From the NCBI GenBank assembly GCA_017619275.1, contig JAFZSR010000110.1, positions 1-53,523 of the forward strand: a stretch of DNA of 53,523 nucleotides. The letters are read 5' to 3'. Positions 13,925-22,300 of this stretch are shown here, piece after piece. Each line of letters begins with the position of its first letter. Positions within the stretch are counted from its first letter, which is position 1. This DNA comes from Prevotella sp. (lineage in GTDB: Bacteria; Bacteroidota; Bacteroidia; Bacteroidales; Bacteroidaceae). The notes under the pieces are model-generated. The model saw only the letters and a program-made list of their open reading frames with translations, searched no databases and was not told where the DNA came from. A program made the translations under genes and the position numbers.

Positions 13925-14635
13925 TCATGGCTGCAGCGTAAAGCCGACGACGAGGTAGACTTTCTGCGAGCAGGGGTTGGCAGCAACCTGTGCGAAGACG
14001 GGGATGGCGAAGGTGTCGGTGATTTTTATTTCCTTTGTGGCCGTGAGGGCGAGGTTGGTGACGGCGAATCCCGTCGTGCCGTAATAGTTGGTGGCAAAGG
14101 GGACGGCACCGGCCGTAGCAGTCCAGTCGATATTGGAAAGCTTAAAGGGGACAACTGCTTCCATGTAACTGCTGTAGGCCCGGTTGCCGTCGTTGTTTGC
14201 TCCGTCGTTGCCTGCGAAGTTGGTGTACCATTGCACGCTGGCCAGCCCAAAGTCGTAGCCTATGTTGGCCTCGAAGACGTGGTTGGTGCCATGTGCGTTG
14301 TACCTGAAATAGCGGGCGTTGGGGTCGCCGCCGTTGTTGGTCCAGTAGTCGGTGATGCCGATGTTCAGTCCGCCGGTGGAGTAGGCGAGTGTCAGGTCCA
14401 GCTCTTTCGTGTCGTTGGGTTCAGAGATTCCCACGTTGCCCCAGGCCGTGAACGACAGCCCTTTACACTCCAGACCGAGCGAAGGCTGCAGGGAAACGCT
14501 GCCCAGATCCTGTCCGCGCCAGATGTATTGGCTCACCACGTCGGCGCCGATGGCCGTCTCAATCTCCTGTGCCACTCCTGTCGTTGCCCCGAGGAGTAAC
14601 ATCATCGTAAGGCTATAACATTTAATTCTTTTCAT
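13925..14635 (-). CDS. TorF-like outer-membrane porin, copy 2
   Basis: A 236-residue predicted outer-membrane beta-barrel. Signal peptide MKRIKCYSLTMMLLLGATTGVAQ, then the TorF-type start DVVSQYIWRGQDLGSVSLQPSL, alternating hydrophobic strands, and a C-terminal terminal-strand pattern (KVYLVVGFTLQP). It is a paralogue of the protein at 16416-17120; the two share most conserved blocks (IWRGQDLGS, GITDYW, DAHGTNHVFEANIGYDFG or YNAHG variant). It lies 119 bp after an ammonium transporter without its own recognisable promoter, so it is probably co-transcribed. It may admit nitrogenous solutes; that is inference from context. Confidence 0.75.
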   Translation of the reverse strand: MKRIKCYSLTMMLLLGATTGVAQEIETAIGADVVSQYIWRGQDLGSVSLQPSLGLECKGLSFTAWGNVGISEPNDTKELDLTLAYSTGGLNIGITDYWTNNGGDPNARYFRYNAHGTNHVFEANIGYDFGLASVQWYTNFAGNDGANNDGNRAYSSYMEAVVPFKLSNIDWTATAGAVPFATNYYGTTGFAVTNLALTATKEIKITDTFAIPVFAQVAANPCSQKVYLVVGFTLQP

Positions 14636-14754
14636 TGTCCTGTTAGTGTATTACATCATCATACTCCTAACGACTTTTTTCCACATTTATTATATAGCCC
14701 CTACATAATGACATCAACTTCTGCGCGGGAAACAGGACCGAACGTAAACGAGCG

Positions 14755-16140
14755 TCACTTGTTCTTCTCGCGGATGTGCTCCTCGTACTCTGCCAGTTCG
14801 CGCTCGCCGATGTGTGCCAGTCCGTAGTGCTCGTCGTGCTGTGAGAAGTCAAGACCGACTTTCTCGCTGTAGGCCGAGACGCGCATGGGGATGAGGCAGT
14901 CGATGAGCTTATAGCCGCACCAGCTCATGGCGAAGGTGTAGATGAACACGATGACGATGGCCAGCAGATGGTAGAGGAAGATGACGAAGCCCTCGCTCGT
15001 GCCGCTGATAAGACCCTCCTGGATAAATATGCCAGTGAGCACGGTGCCGAAGATACCGCCCGTGCCGTGCGTGGGAAACACGTCGAGCGCATCGTCGATG
15101 CGGGAGTGTGAGCGCCAGTAGACGGCGACGTTGCAGATGAGCGTGATGACGAAAGCAATGAAGATGCTCTGGCCCACGGTGACATAACCCGCCGACGGCG
15201 TGATGGCCACTAGACCCACCACGCAGCCCACGGCGGCTCCCATAGCCGACGGCTTGCGACCGCGCAGACAGTCGAAGAATATCCACGTCATCATGGCCGT
15301 GGCCGAGGCGGTGTTCGTGTTCAGGAAGGCCTTCACAGCCATGCCGTCGGCATGGAGCGACGAGCCGGCGTTGAAGCCAAACCATCCCAACCACAGCATG
15401 GCGGCACCCAGCAGCACGAAGGGGATGTTGGCTGGCTCGCTCTTGCGCGTTTCAGCTTTGCGCCGTCCAAGGAAGATGGCTCCCGCCAAAGCGGCCACAC
15501 CGCTGGAGGCATGCACCACGATGCCACCCGCAAAGTCGACCACGCCCCATCGCATAAAGAGTCCTTCGGGGTGCCAGGTCATGTGGGCCAGCGGACAGTA
15601 GATGAAGAAGAAAAAGAACATCATGAAGAACATATAGGCCGAGAAGCGCACACGCTCGGCAAACGAGCCGGTGATGAGCGACGGCGTGATGATGGCGAAC
15701 TTCATCTGGAACAGGGCGAACAGTGCTAACGGTATCGTGGCGCCACCCAGCACGTTGCCAGCCGGCGTGGTATAGACCTCGCCGCCCACACCGTGGAACA
15801 TCGGGAACGTCAATGGATTGCCAATGATGCCGCCGATGTCGTCGCCGAAGCACAGAGAGAAGCCCACCACCACCCAGAGCACCGAAATCAGGCCCATAGC
15901 AATGAACGATTGCAGCATGGTGGAGATGACATTCTTCGCACCCACCATGCCGCCATAGAAGAACGACAAACCGGGTGTCATCATCAAAACGAAAATCGTG
16001 GCTGTAATCAGCCATGCCACATCGGCGGCCGAAATGACCGACCAGTCACACTCAAACGACGGTTCTCCCACCGCCAGCCCTGCTACGGCTATCAAGGTGA
16101 TTGCCGCCATCAGGATCTTCCAACGTTTTTTTACCTTCAT
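14755..16140 (-). CDS. amtB: Ammonium transporter AmtB, copy 2
   Basis: A 461-residue Amt/Rh channel with a signal-like first helix and about eleven transmembrane segments. Recognisable family features are TPGLSFFYGGMVGAKN, DFAGGIVVHASSGVAALAGA (first pore His) and FPTHGTGGIFGTVLTGIF (second pore His). It has a longer N-terminus and a charged C-terminal tail (HIGERELAEYEEHIREKNK) compared with the second Amt of the locus. Its own promoter (16186-16193) carries the nitrogen-type two-site element. Paired with a TorF-like porin downstream. Confidence 0.95.
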   Translation of the reverse strand: MKVKKRWKILMAAITLIAVAGLAVGEPSFECDWSVISAADVAWLITATIFVLMMTPGLSFFYGGMVGAKNVISTMLQSFIAMGLISVLWVVVGFSLCFGDDIGGIIGNPLTFPMFHGVGGEVYTTPAGNVLGGATIPLALFALFQMKFAIITPSLITGSFAERVRFSAYMFFMMFFFFFIYCPLAHMTWHPEGLFMRWGVVDFAGGIVVHASSGVAALAGAIFLGRRKAETRKSEPANIPFVLLGAAMLWLGWFGFNAGSSLHADGMAVKAFLNTNTASATAMMTWIFFDCLRGRKPSAMGAAVGCVVGLVAITPSAGYVTVGQSIFIAFVITLICNVAVYWRSHSRIDDALDVFPTHGTGGIFGTVLTGIFIQEGLISGTSEGFVIFLYHLLAIVIVFIYTFAMSWCGYKLIDCLIPMRVSAYSEKVGLDFSQHDEHYGLAHIGERELAEYEEHIREKNK

Positions 16141-16185
16141 AATCTTTTTACCTATTTATTATTTAACCTTGTTGATTTCAAGGCG

Positions 16186-16193
16186 CAAAAGTA
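16186..16193 (-). promoter_or_regulatory. -7 box of amtB copy 2
   Basis: TACTTTTG on the minus strand, 46 bp before the amtB start; matches TAnnTTTG. The -33 box is not conserved. Confidence 0.6.
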
Positions 16194-16234
16194 ATATATT
16201 CTGCATTTATAACCATCGCTTTGCTTTTCTTTTG

Positions 16235-16344
16235 ATTGTTAAATTCTTGTCAGGCTTGCATTTTGTAAAAGGTATGGCGGCTCAACGTGGCGTTTTACTA
16301 ACATTTTGTCTTGAAATCGTGTCATTGTGTTACAAATCGTCAAA
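16235..16344 (-). promoter_or_regulatory. Two-site upstream element of the amtB promoter
   Basis: Plus-strand blocks ATTGTTAAAT (16235), TTGCATTTTGTAAA (16256) and GTTACAAATCGTCAAA (16329) lie 49, 70 and 143 bp from the -7 box, almost the same geometry as at pyrG and glnK. An ACATTTTG copy at 16301 corresponds to the ACACTTTG block, shifted by one base. Confidence 0.65.
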
Positions 16345-16351
16345 ACATCAT

Positions 16352-16392
16352 AAAAATCCCCTCTTCCTTGTCGGTGCAGGCGGAAGAGGGGA
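16352..16392 (-). terminator. Rho-independent terminator after the first TorF-like gene
   Basis: On the minus strand a 10-bp stem CCCCTCTTCC/GGAAGAGGGG with a 13-base loop is followed by ATTTTTA. It lies 24 bp past the stop codon at 16416 and separates the glnK-amt-torF operon from the second amtB promoter. Confidence 0.85.
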
Positions 16393-16415
16393 CGTAATCC
16401 TGGTTCTGTTTTTTG

Positions 16416-17120
16416 TTATGGATGCAGCGATATACCAAGAACCAGGTAGGCTTTCTGCGAGCAGGGATTTGCTGTGACCTGCCCAAAGATGGGAATGGAG
16501 AACGTATCGGTCACCTTGATCTCCTTGTCGGCACGCAGCGACAGGTTGGTGACTGCAAAGCCGTTTGTGCCGTAAAAGTCGGTGGCAAAGGGAACGGCAC
16601 CTGCTGTGGCAGTCCAATCAACTGTGGCAAGTCGGAACGGGACCGTCGCTTCAACGTAGCTGCTGTAGGCGCGGTCGCCGTCCTTGTTTACGCCGTCGTT
16701 GCCCGAGAAGTTCGTGTACCACTGTAGGGAGGCCACTCCGAAGTCGTAGCCGATGTTGGCCTCAAACACATGGTTTGTGCCGTGGGCATCGTACTTGAAA
16801 TAGCGGTTCTCGGGGTCGAGGCCAGCGTTGAACCAGTAGTCGGTCACGCCGATGTTCAACCCGCCGATGGTGTAGCCCACTGTCAGGTCAAACTCCTTCG
16901 TGTCTGCGGGGTCGGTCAGGCCATAACTTCCCCAGGCCGTCAGCGACAGCCCTTTGTAGCCAATGCCGAGTGTAGGCTGAATGGCGGCGCTTCCCAAGTC
17001 CTGGCCACGCCAGATGTAACTACTTACGACGTCCGTAGCAACGGTTGTCTCTATCTCTTCCTGTGCAAAGGTTGTTGCGCTGGCAACCAAACCCAATGCG
17101 AATAAAACAATCTTTTTCAT
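16416..17120 (-). CDS. TorF-like outer-membrane porin, copy 1
   Basis: A 234-residue predicted beta-barrel with signal peptide MKKIVLFALGLVASATTFAQ and the same plan as the 13925-14635 protein: TDVVSSYIWRGQDLGSAAIQ, GVTDYWFNAGLDPENRYFKY, DAHGTNHVFEANIGYDFG, and a C-terminal strand VLGISLHP. It follows an ammonium transporter by 42 bp and precedes a strong terminator, so it is the last gene of a glnK-amt-torF operon. The repeated amt plus porin arrangement suggests a joint role in nitrogen uptake across both membranes. Confidence 0.75.
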   Translation of the reverse strand: MKKIVLFALGLVASATTFAQEEIETTVATDVVSSYIWRGQDLGSAAIQPTLGIGYKGLSLTAWGSYGLTDPADTKEFDLTVGYTIGGLNIGVTDYWFNAGLDPENRYFKYDAHGTNHVFEANIGYDFGVASLQWYTNFSGNDGVNKDGDRAYSSYVEATVPFRLATVDWTATAGAVPFATDFYGTNGFAVTNLSLRADKEIKVTDTFSIPIFGQVTANPCSQKAYLVLGISLHP

Positions 17121-17162
17121 AACTCTAATATTTTGTATGGTAGCAAATGATTCCTTTTTTTC

Positions 17163-18416
17163 TTAGTTATAGCAAGCCTCGCCGTGTTCGTAGATGTCGA
17201 GACCTTCCTCTTCAATTCTCCTGTCGACACGCAAGCCGTGCAACTTCTTGATGCTGTAGAACAGGACAAATCCGCAGGCGGCAGCCCAGAGGTCGATGAC
17301 CAGTACACCGAAGCACTCGGCACCGAAGAAACCCCAGCCGTGACCGTAGAAAGCACCGTTGGAAGTGGACAGCAGACCCGTCATCAGCGTACCAAGGATG
17401 CCGCAGACACCGTGTACCGACGAAGCACCCACAGGGTCGTCGATGTGCAGCTTATGGTCGATGAACTCGATAGCGAAGACAAGCACGATGCCACAGGTGA
17501 GTCCGATGATGACCGCACCGACGGGCGAAACGACGTCACAGCCAGCCGTGATGCCCACGAGACCTGCCAACACACCGTTCAGCGTCAGTGAGAGCGAGGG
17601 CTTGCCGTACTTGAAATAGGTGAGGAACATCGTAGCCACACCGCCTGCTGCTGCCGCGAGGTTGGTGGTCAGGAACACGTGTGAAATGGCCACGCGGTTC
17701 ACCTCGCCACTGGCTGCCAACTGCGAACCGGGGTTGAAACCGAACCATCCCAACCAGAGGATGAACACACCCAGAGCGGCCATCGTCAGGTTGTGACCGG
17801 GAATAGCGCGGCTCTTGCCGTCTTTCGCGTATTTCCCGATGCGGGGACCAAGGGCCATTGCACCAATCAGTGCCAGTACGCCGCCCACGCTATGTACGAT
17901 GGCAGAGCCTGCAAAGTCGTGGAAAACATCGCCAAACGTGCTCATCATAAAGCTGCCTTCGGCATCGTTGCAGAGCCAGCCGCCGCCCCATGTCCAGTGA
18001 CCTTCAATCGGGTAGATAAGCAGCGAGATAAAAGCGCTGTAGACCATGTACATCGAGAACTTTGTGCGCTCGGCCATAGCTCCACTCACGATGGTGGCAC
18101 TGGTGGCGCAGAACACCGTCTCGAAAATCAAGAAGCCCTCTACGGGCAGGTCGCCCTTGTAAAAACTCAGGTCGCCCCAGTTGGGAGCGCCAATGAAGCC
18201 TGCGCCCTCGCTGCCGAACATAAAGCCGAAGCCGAGGAAGAAGAACAGTAACGAGCCGAACATGAAGTCGACGAAGTTCTTCATCAGGATGTTTGCCGTG
18301 TTCTTACTCTGGGTGAATCCTGCTTCGCACAGCGCAAAGCCCGGCTGCATCCAGAAAACAAGCATAGCTGCCAATAGCATCCATACAGTATCGAGTGATA
18401 ATCCAAATTCGTTCAT
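17163..18416 (-). CDS. amt: Ammonium transporter, copy 1
   Basis: A 417-residue Amt-family channel. Conserved parts: WMLLAAMLVFWMQPGFALCEAGFTQSKN, FAGSAIVHSVGGVLALIGA (first pore His), and SSVHGVCGILGTLMTGLL (second pore His). The C-terminal cytoplasmic tail (RIEEEGLDIYEHGEACYN) has the usual location for PII contact. It follows glnK by 45 bp. It is only distantly similar to the other Amt of this window, so the two are not a recent duplication even though both are paired with similar porins. Confidence 0.95.
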   Translation of the reverse strand: MNEFGLSLDTVWMLLAAMLVFWMQPGFALCEAGFTQSKNTANILMKNFVDFMFGSLLFFFLGFGFMFGSEGAGFIGAPNWGDLSFYKGDLPVEGFLIFETVFCATSATIVSGAMAERTKFSMYMVYSAFISLLIYPIEGHWTWGGGWLCNDAEGSFMMSTFGDVFHDFAGSAIVHSVGGVLALIGAMALGPRIGKYAKDGKSRAIPGHNLTMAALGVFILWLGWFGFNPGSQLAASGEVNRVAISHVFLTTNLAAAAGGVATMFLTYFKYGKPSLSLTLNGVLAGLVGITAGCDVVSPVGAVIIGLTCGIVLVFAIEFIDHKLHIDDPVGASSVHGVCGILGTLMTGLLSTSNGAFYGHGWGFFGAECFGVLVIDLWAAACGFVLFYSIKKLHGLRVDRRIEEEGLDIYEHGEACYN

Positions 18417-18461
18417 ATCCTAAATGGTTTTGTGTTGATACTTTTTTTGTCTTTTTACCTT

Positions 18462-18809
18462 TTACTTCTTGTCCCTGAGAACCGTGTCGCCGTGTTCGCC
18501 TGTGCGAATACTCCAGGTGTCGATGATGTCGCTCACGAAGATGCGACCGTCGCCCACCTCACCAGTATGTGCCACTTCGAGAATCACTTTTACTGTCGGT
18601 TCTACTAACGGATCGCGACAAACGATGGTCAGTGCCACACGCTCTATCACGTCCGTCGAATACTGGACGCCACGGTATACCCTTTCCTGTCGGCTCTGTC
18701 CGATGCCGTGTACATTGTGGTACTCAAACCAGTCGATGTCCGAACTGAGCAAGGCTTCTTTGACCTCCTCAAATTTCGTCTTGCGGATAATTGCTTCAAT
18801 CCTTTTCAT
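18462..18809 (-). CDS. glnK: PII nitrogen regulatory protein GlnK
   Basis: A 115-residue PII protein that senses ATP/ADP and 2-oxoglutarate and blocks Amt channels. It has MKRIEAIIRKTKFEEVKEAL at the N-terminus, the T-loop VYRGVQY with Tyr50 matching the uridylylated Tyr51 of E. coli PII, the B-loop AHTGEVGDGRIFV, and the C-loop IRTGEHGD. The sequence around the T-loop (HNVHGIGQSRQER) differs from E. coli. First gene of the glnK-amt-torF operon, with the nitrogen-type two-site element upstream. Whether a GlnD-type modifier exists is not visible here. Confidence 0.95.
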   Translation of the reverse strand: MKRIEAIIRKTKFEEVKEALLSSDIDWFEYHNVHGIGQSRQERVYRGVQYSTDVIERVALTIVCRDPLVEPTVKVILEVAHTGEVGDGRIFVSDIIDTWSIRTGEHGDTVLRDKK

Positions 18810-18885
18810 AACCTTGTCTTTTTACCTTATTAATAATATAAACTCCAAGCCCTCTCTTGGGCTATACTTTGACAGCTGTCGGGTG

Positions 18886-18893
18886 CAAAGGTA
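18886..18893 (-). promoter_or_regulatory. -7 box of the glnK operon
   Basis: TACCTTTG on the minus strand, 77 bp before the glnK start. No convincing -33 TTTG. Confidence 0.65.
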
Positions 18894-18934
18894 GTGCGTT
18901 TTGATGGAATGCCAGTTAAGTTTTTGCTGTTTTG

Positions 18935-19043
18935 TTTGTTAAAATATTTGCGAGTTGACAATTTGTGAGCGGCTCAATTCGGTTTCCTTCCTTTTTCTTA
19001 CACTTTGCGTCGAAACACCGCCATGTCGTTGCAAAATGTCATT
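18935..19043 (-). promoter_or_regulatory. Two-site upstream element of the glnK promoter
   Basis: Plus-strand blocks TTTGTTAAAA (18935), TGACAATTTGTGAG (18956), ACACTTTGC (19000) and GTTGCAAAATGTCATT (19028), at 49, 70, 114 and 142 bp from the -7 box. All four offsets equal those at pyrG. Confidence 0.7.
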
Positions 19044-19123
19044 CCTGTTTGGTTTGTGTGCGGGCACATGGCACAAAAGGCTGCAAGACGTTAGCGAGTA
19101 AAAAGACCTAAAAAATTGGACGA

Positions 19124-19211
19124 AATGACATTGTGTAAGTATTTGAGGAAGGAAAAGGGTGTGGAGGTTTCAAAAAGACATGTAAAAGAGCGAAAATTGC
19201 GCAAAATGTAA
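19124..19211 (+). promoter_or_regulatory. Two-site upstream element of the gltB promoter
   Basis: AATGACATTGTGTAAG (19124-19139) and TGCGCAAAATGTAA (19198-19211) end 142 and 70 bp before the end of the gltB -7 box, the mirror of the glnK geometry. The distal site matches the glnK distal site at 13 of 16 bases. Confidence 0.65.
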
Positions 19212-19249
19212 GTAGTGATAAAAAACAAGAATAGAAAAGTAAGAAAAAA

Positions 19250-19281
19250 TTTGCGTATTTGAACATTTTGTTTTACCTTTG
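19250..19281 (+). promoter_or_regulatory. gltB promoter
   Basis: TTTG (19250-19253), 20-bp spacer, TACCTTTG (19274-19281): a full Bacteroidetes-type promoter 41 bp before the first ATG of gltB. Confidence 0.8.
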
Positions 19282-19304
19282 CAGCCAAAATTGAACAAAA
19301 TGTT
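19262..19304. promoter_or_regulatory. Operator-like inverted repeat around the gltB -7 box
   Basis: Perfect 11-bp arms AACATTTTGTT (19262-19272) and AACAAAATGTT (19294-19304) with a 21-bp spacer that contains the -7 box and the expected transcription start. The core ACATTTTGT resembles the upstream nitrogen sites. Confidence 0.6.
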
Positions 19305-19322
19305 AGTAAAGATTAGGATAAT

Positions 19323-22300
19323 ATGACAAATTGCAAACTTCAGGCATCTCTGATGACGCAAGAAGAAAGGAAAACACATGAAGGACTCTACCAGTCCGAC
19401 TATGAGCACGACGCTTGCGGCGTGGGCATGGTGGTGAACATTCACGGCGAGAAGAGCCATGAACTGGTAGACAATGCACTGAAGGTGCTGGAGAACATGG
19501 AGCACCGAGGCGCCGAGACACGCGACAAGACAGGCGACGGCGCCGGTATCATGGTGCAGATTCCCCACGAGTTTATTCTGTTGCAGGGCATCCCTGTGCC
19601 CGAGAAAGGTAAATATGGCACGGGCATGGTGTTCCTGCCAAAGGACGAGCAAGCACAGCGGGAAATCCTGAGCGTGATGATTGAGGAGATTGAGCGCGAG
19701 GGACTGACGCTGATGCACCTGCGAAAGGTGCCCACGAACCCTGAGGTGCTGGGTGCTGCCGCCCGCGAGGTGGAGCCCGACATCAAGCAGGTCTTCGTGA
19801 CCAGACAGACCCATCCCCAGCCCCTTCCCATGAAGGAAGGAAGCAGTTTCAACCACGACAATGTATCGGCGCTCGACTGCACATTATATAAAATAAGGAA
19901 GCGGATTGAAAACCGAGTGACCGACAAGGACTATTATTTCTGTTCGCTGTCGAGCAAGAACCTCATCTACAAGGGAATGTTGACGAGCGGACAGCTCAGA
20001 CGCTATTTCCCCGACTTGTCGAATCCCTATTTCACCAGCGGACTGGCCTTGGTGCACTCACGATTCAGCACAAACACATTCCCCACGTGGTCGCTGGCCC
20101 AGCCGTTCCGTCTCTTGGCTCACAACGGCGAAATCAACACCATTCGGGGCAATCGCGGTTGGATGAAAGCGCGTGAGAGCGTGCTTTCGAGCGAGGCTCT
20201 TGGCGATATCAAGGATTTGCGCCCCATCGTGCAGGAGGGCATGAGCGACTCGGCCTCACTCGATAACGTTTTCGAGTTCCTAATGATGAGCGGCCTCTCG
20301 CTGCCACAGGCAATGGCCATCTTGGTGCCGGAGAGCTTCAACGACAAGAACCCCATTTCGGAAGACCTGAAAGCGTTCTACGAGTACCACTCGATATTGA
20401 TGGAGCCGTGGGACGGTCCTGCTGCATTGCTGTTCAGCGACGGACGCTATGCGGGCGGCATGCTCGACAGAAACGGCTTGCGCCCCAGTCGCTACACGAT
20501 TACGAAGCAAGGCATGATGGTGTTGGCCTCAGAGGTGGGCGTGATGGACTTTGAGCCGGGCGACGTGGTGAGCAAGGGCCGGTTGCAGCCGGGAAAGATT
20601 CTGCTCATCGACACGCAGGAAGGCAAGATCTACTACGACAGCGAAATCAAAGAGGCACTGGCCAAGGCGCATCCTTATCGCGAGTGGCTCAGCGAGAACC
20701 GTGTGCAGCTGGAGAAACTGAAGAGCGGGCGCCATGTGGAGAACGCTGTCAGCGACCTGGAGCGCCGGCTCGTGAATTTCGGCTTCGGACAGGAAGACAT
20801 CGACCGCACCATCGTTCCTATGGCCACCGCCGGACAGGAACCCGTGGCAGCGATGGGCAACGACACGCCGCTGGCCGTCATCAGCGACCGTCCGCAGGTG
20901 TTCTTTAACTATTTCCGTCAGCAGTTCGCCCAAGTGACGAACCCCGCCATCGACCCCATCCGCGAGGAGCTGGTGATGAGCCTGACGGAGTATATCGGCG
21001 CGGTGGGGACGAACATCCTGACCCCCGACGCCTCGAACTGCAAGATGGTGCGCCTGCCGCAACCTGTTCTGACCAACACACAACTCGATATACTTTGTAA
21101 TATCCGTTATAAGGGATTCAAGACGAAGAAACTGCCGATGATAGTGGTTCGTCCCTCCGCCTCGGAGGGGGCTACCATTGACAAGGCGGAAGAAGCCTTG
21201 CGGGCAGCTCTCGACAAACTCTGCAAGGATGCAGAAGCCTGCGTAGACGAAGGTGTGAACTATATCATCCTCACGGACAAAACAATCGAAACCGCCGAGG
21301 GAAGCGTTTGGTTCTATATCCCCTCTCTGTTGGCTGTCAGTGCCGTGCATCATTATCTCATTAGCGTGGGCAAGCGTGTGCAGACCGCACTGATTGTGGA
21401 GAGCGGTGAGATTCGCGAGACGATGCATGCCGCCCTATTGTTGGGCTATGGCGCCAGCGCCCTGTGTCCGTATATGACCTTCGCCATCCTCGACGATTTG
21501 GTGAAACGCGGCAAAATTCAGGAGGAGTATACCACAGCAGAGAAAAACTATATCAAGGCCGTTGACAAAGGTCTGAAGAAGATAATGTCGAAGATGGGCA
21601 TCTCGACCATCCGCTCGTATCGCGGAGCGAAGATTTTCGAGAGCATTGGACTGAGCGAAGATTTGCTCCGTCGCTACTTCGGCACTGAGACGAGTACCAT
21701 CGGCGGCATTGGGCTGAAGGAGATTGCCCGCGATGCCATCCGTCTACACGAGCAGGCCAACAAGCAGGAGATGCTGCAGAATCAGGGACTGTTCTCGTGG
21801 CGTAAGGACGGAATCGTCCACGCTTGGAATCCCGAAACGATAGCAAACCTTCAGTTGGCCACGAGACTGGGAAGTTACAAGAAATTCCAAGAATGGGAAA
21901 AGATGGTGGACGAGAAAAAGAGTCCTATCTTCCTGCGCGACTTCCTCGGTTTCAAAAAAGCGGCCAAGCCTACACCCATTGACGAGGTGGAAAGCGTGGA
22001 GTCGATTGTGAAGCACTTCGTGACGGGAGCCATGAGCTTTGGCGCCCTGAGCATTGAGGCCCACGAGGCATTGGCGCTGGCCATGAACAAGCTCGGGACT
22101 CGCAGCAATACCGGCGAGGGCGGCGAGGACAACGCCCGCTATCACACCGAGGTAGATGGTGTGAGCCTCTCGAGCAAGACCAAGCAGATAGCCAGCGGAC
22201 GCTTTGGCGTGACGGCCGAATACTTGGTGAACGCCGAGGAGATTCAAATCAAGGTGGCACAGGGCGCAAAGCCCGGCGAGGGCGGACAGTTGCCAGGCTT

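Larger units (their letters stand above)
18810..19322. other. Divergent regulatory region between glnK and gltB
   Basis: 513 bp with no gene. It carries the glnK promoter and its two-site element (18886-19043), the mirror-image two-site element and promoter for gltB (19124-19281), and an inverted repeat around the gltB -7 box (19262-19304). Confidence 0.7.

Noticed and set aside
18810-19322. Sigma-54 promoters for glnK or gltB
   Set aside because: No GG-N10-GC pattern at suitable positions; good TAnnTTTG boxes are present instead.
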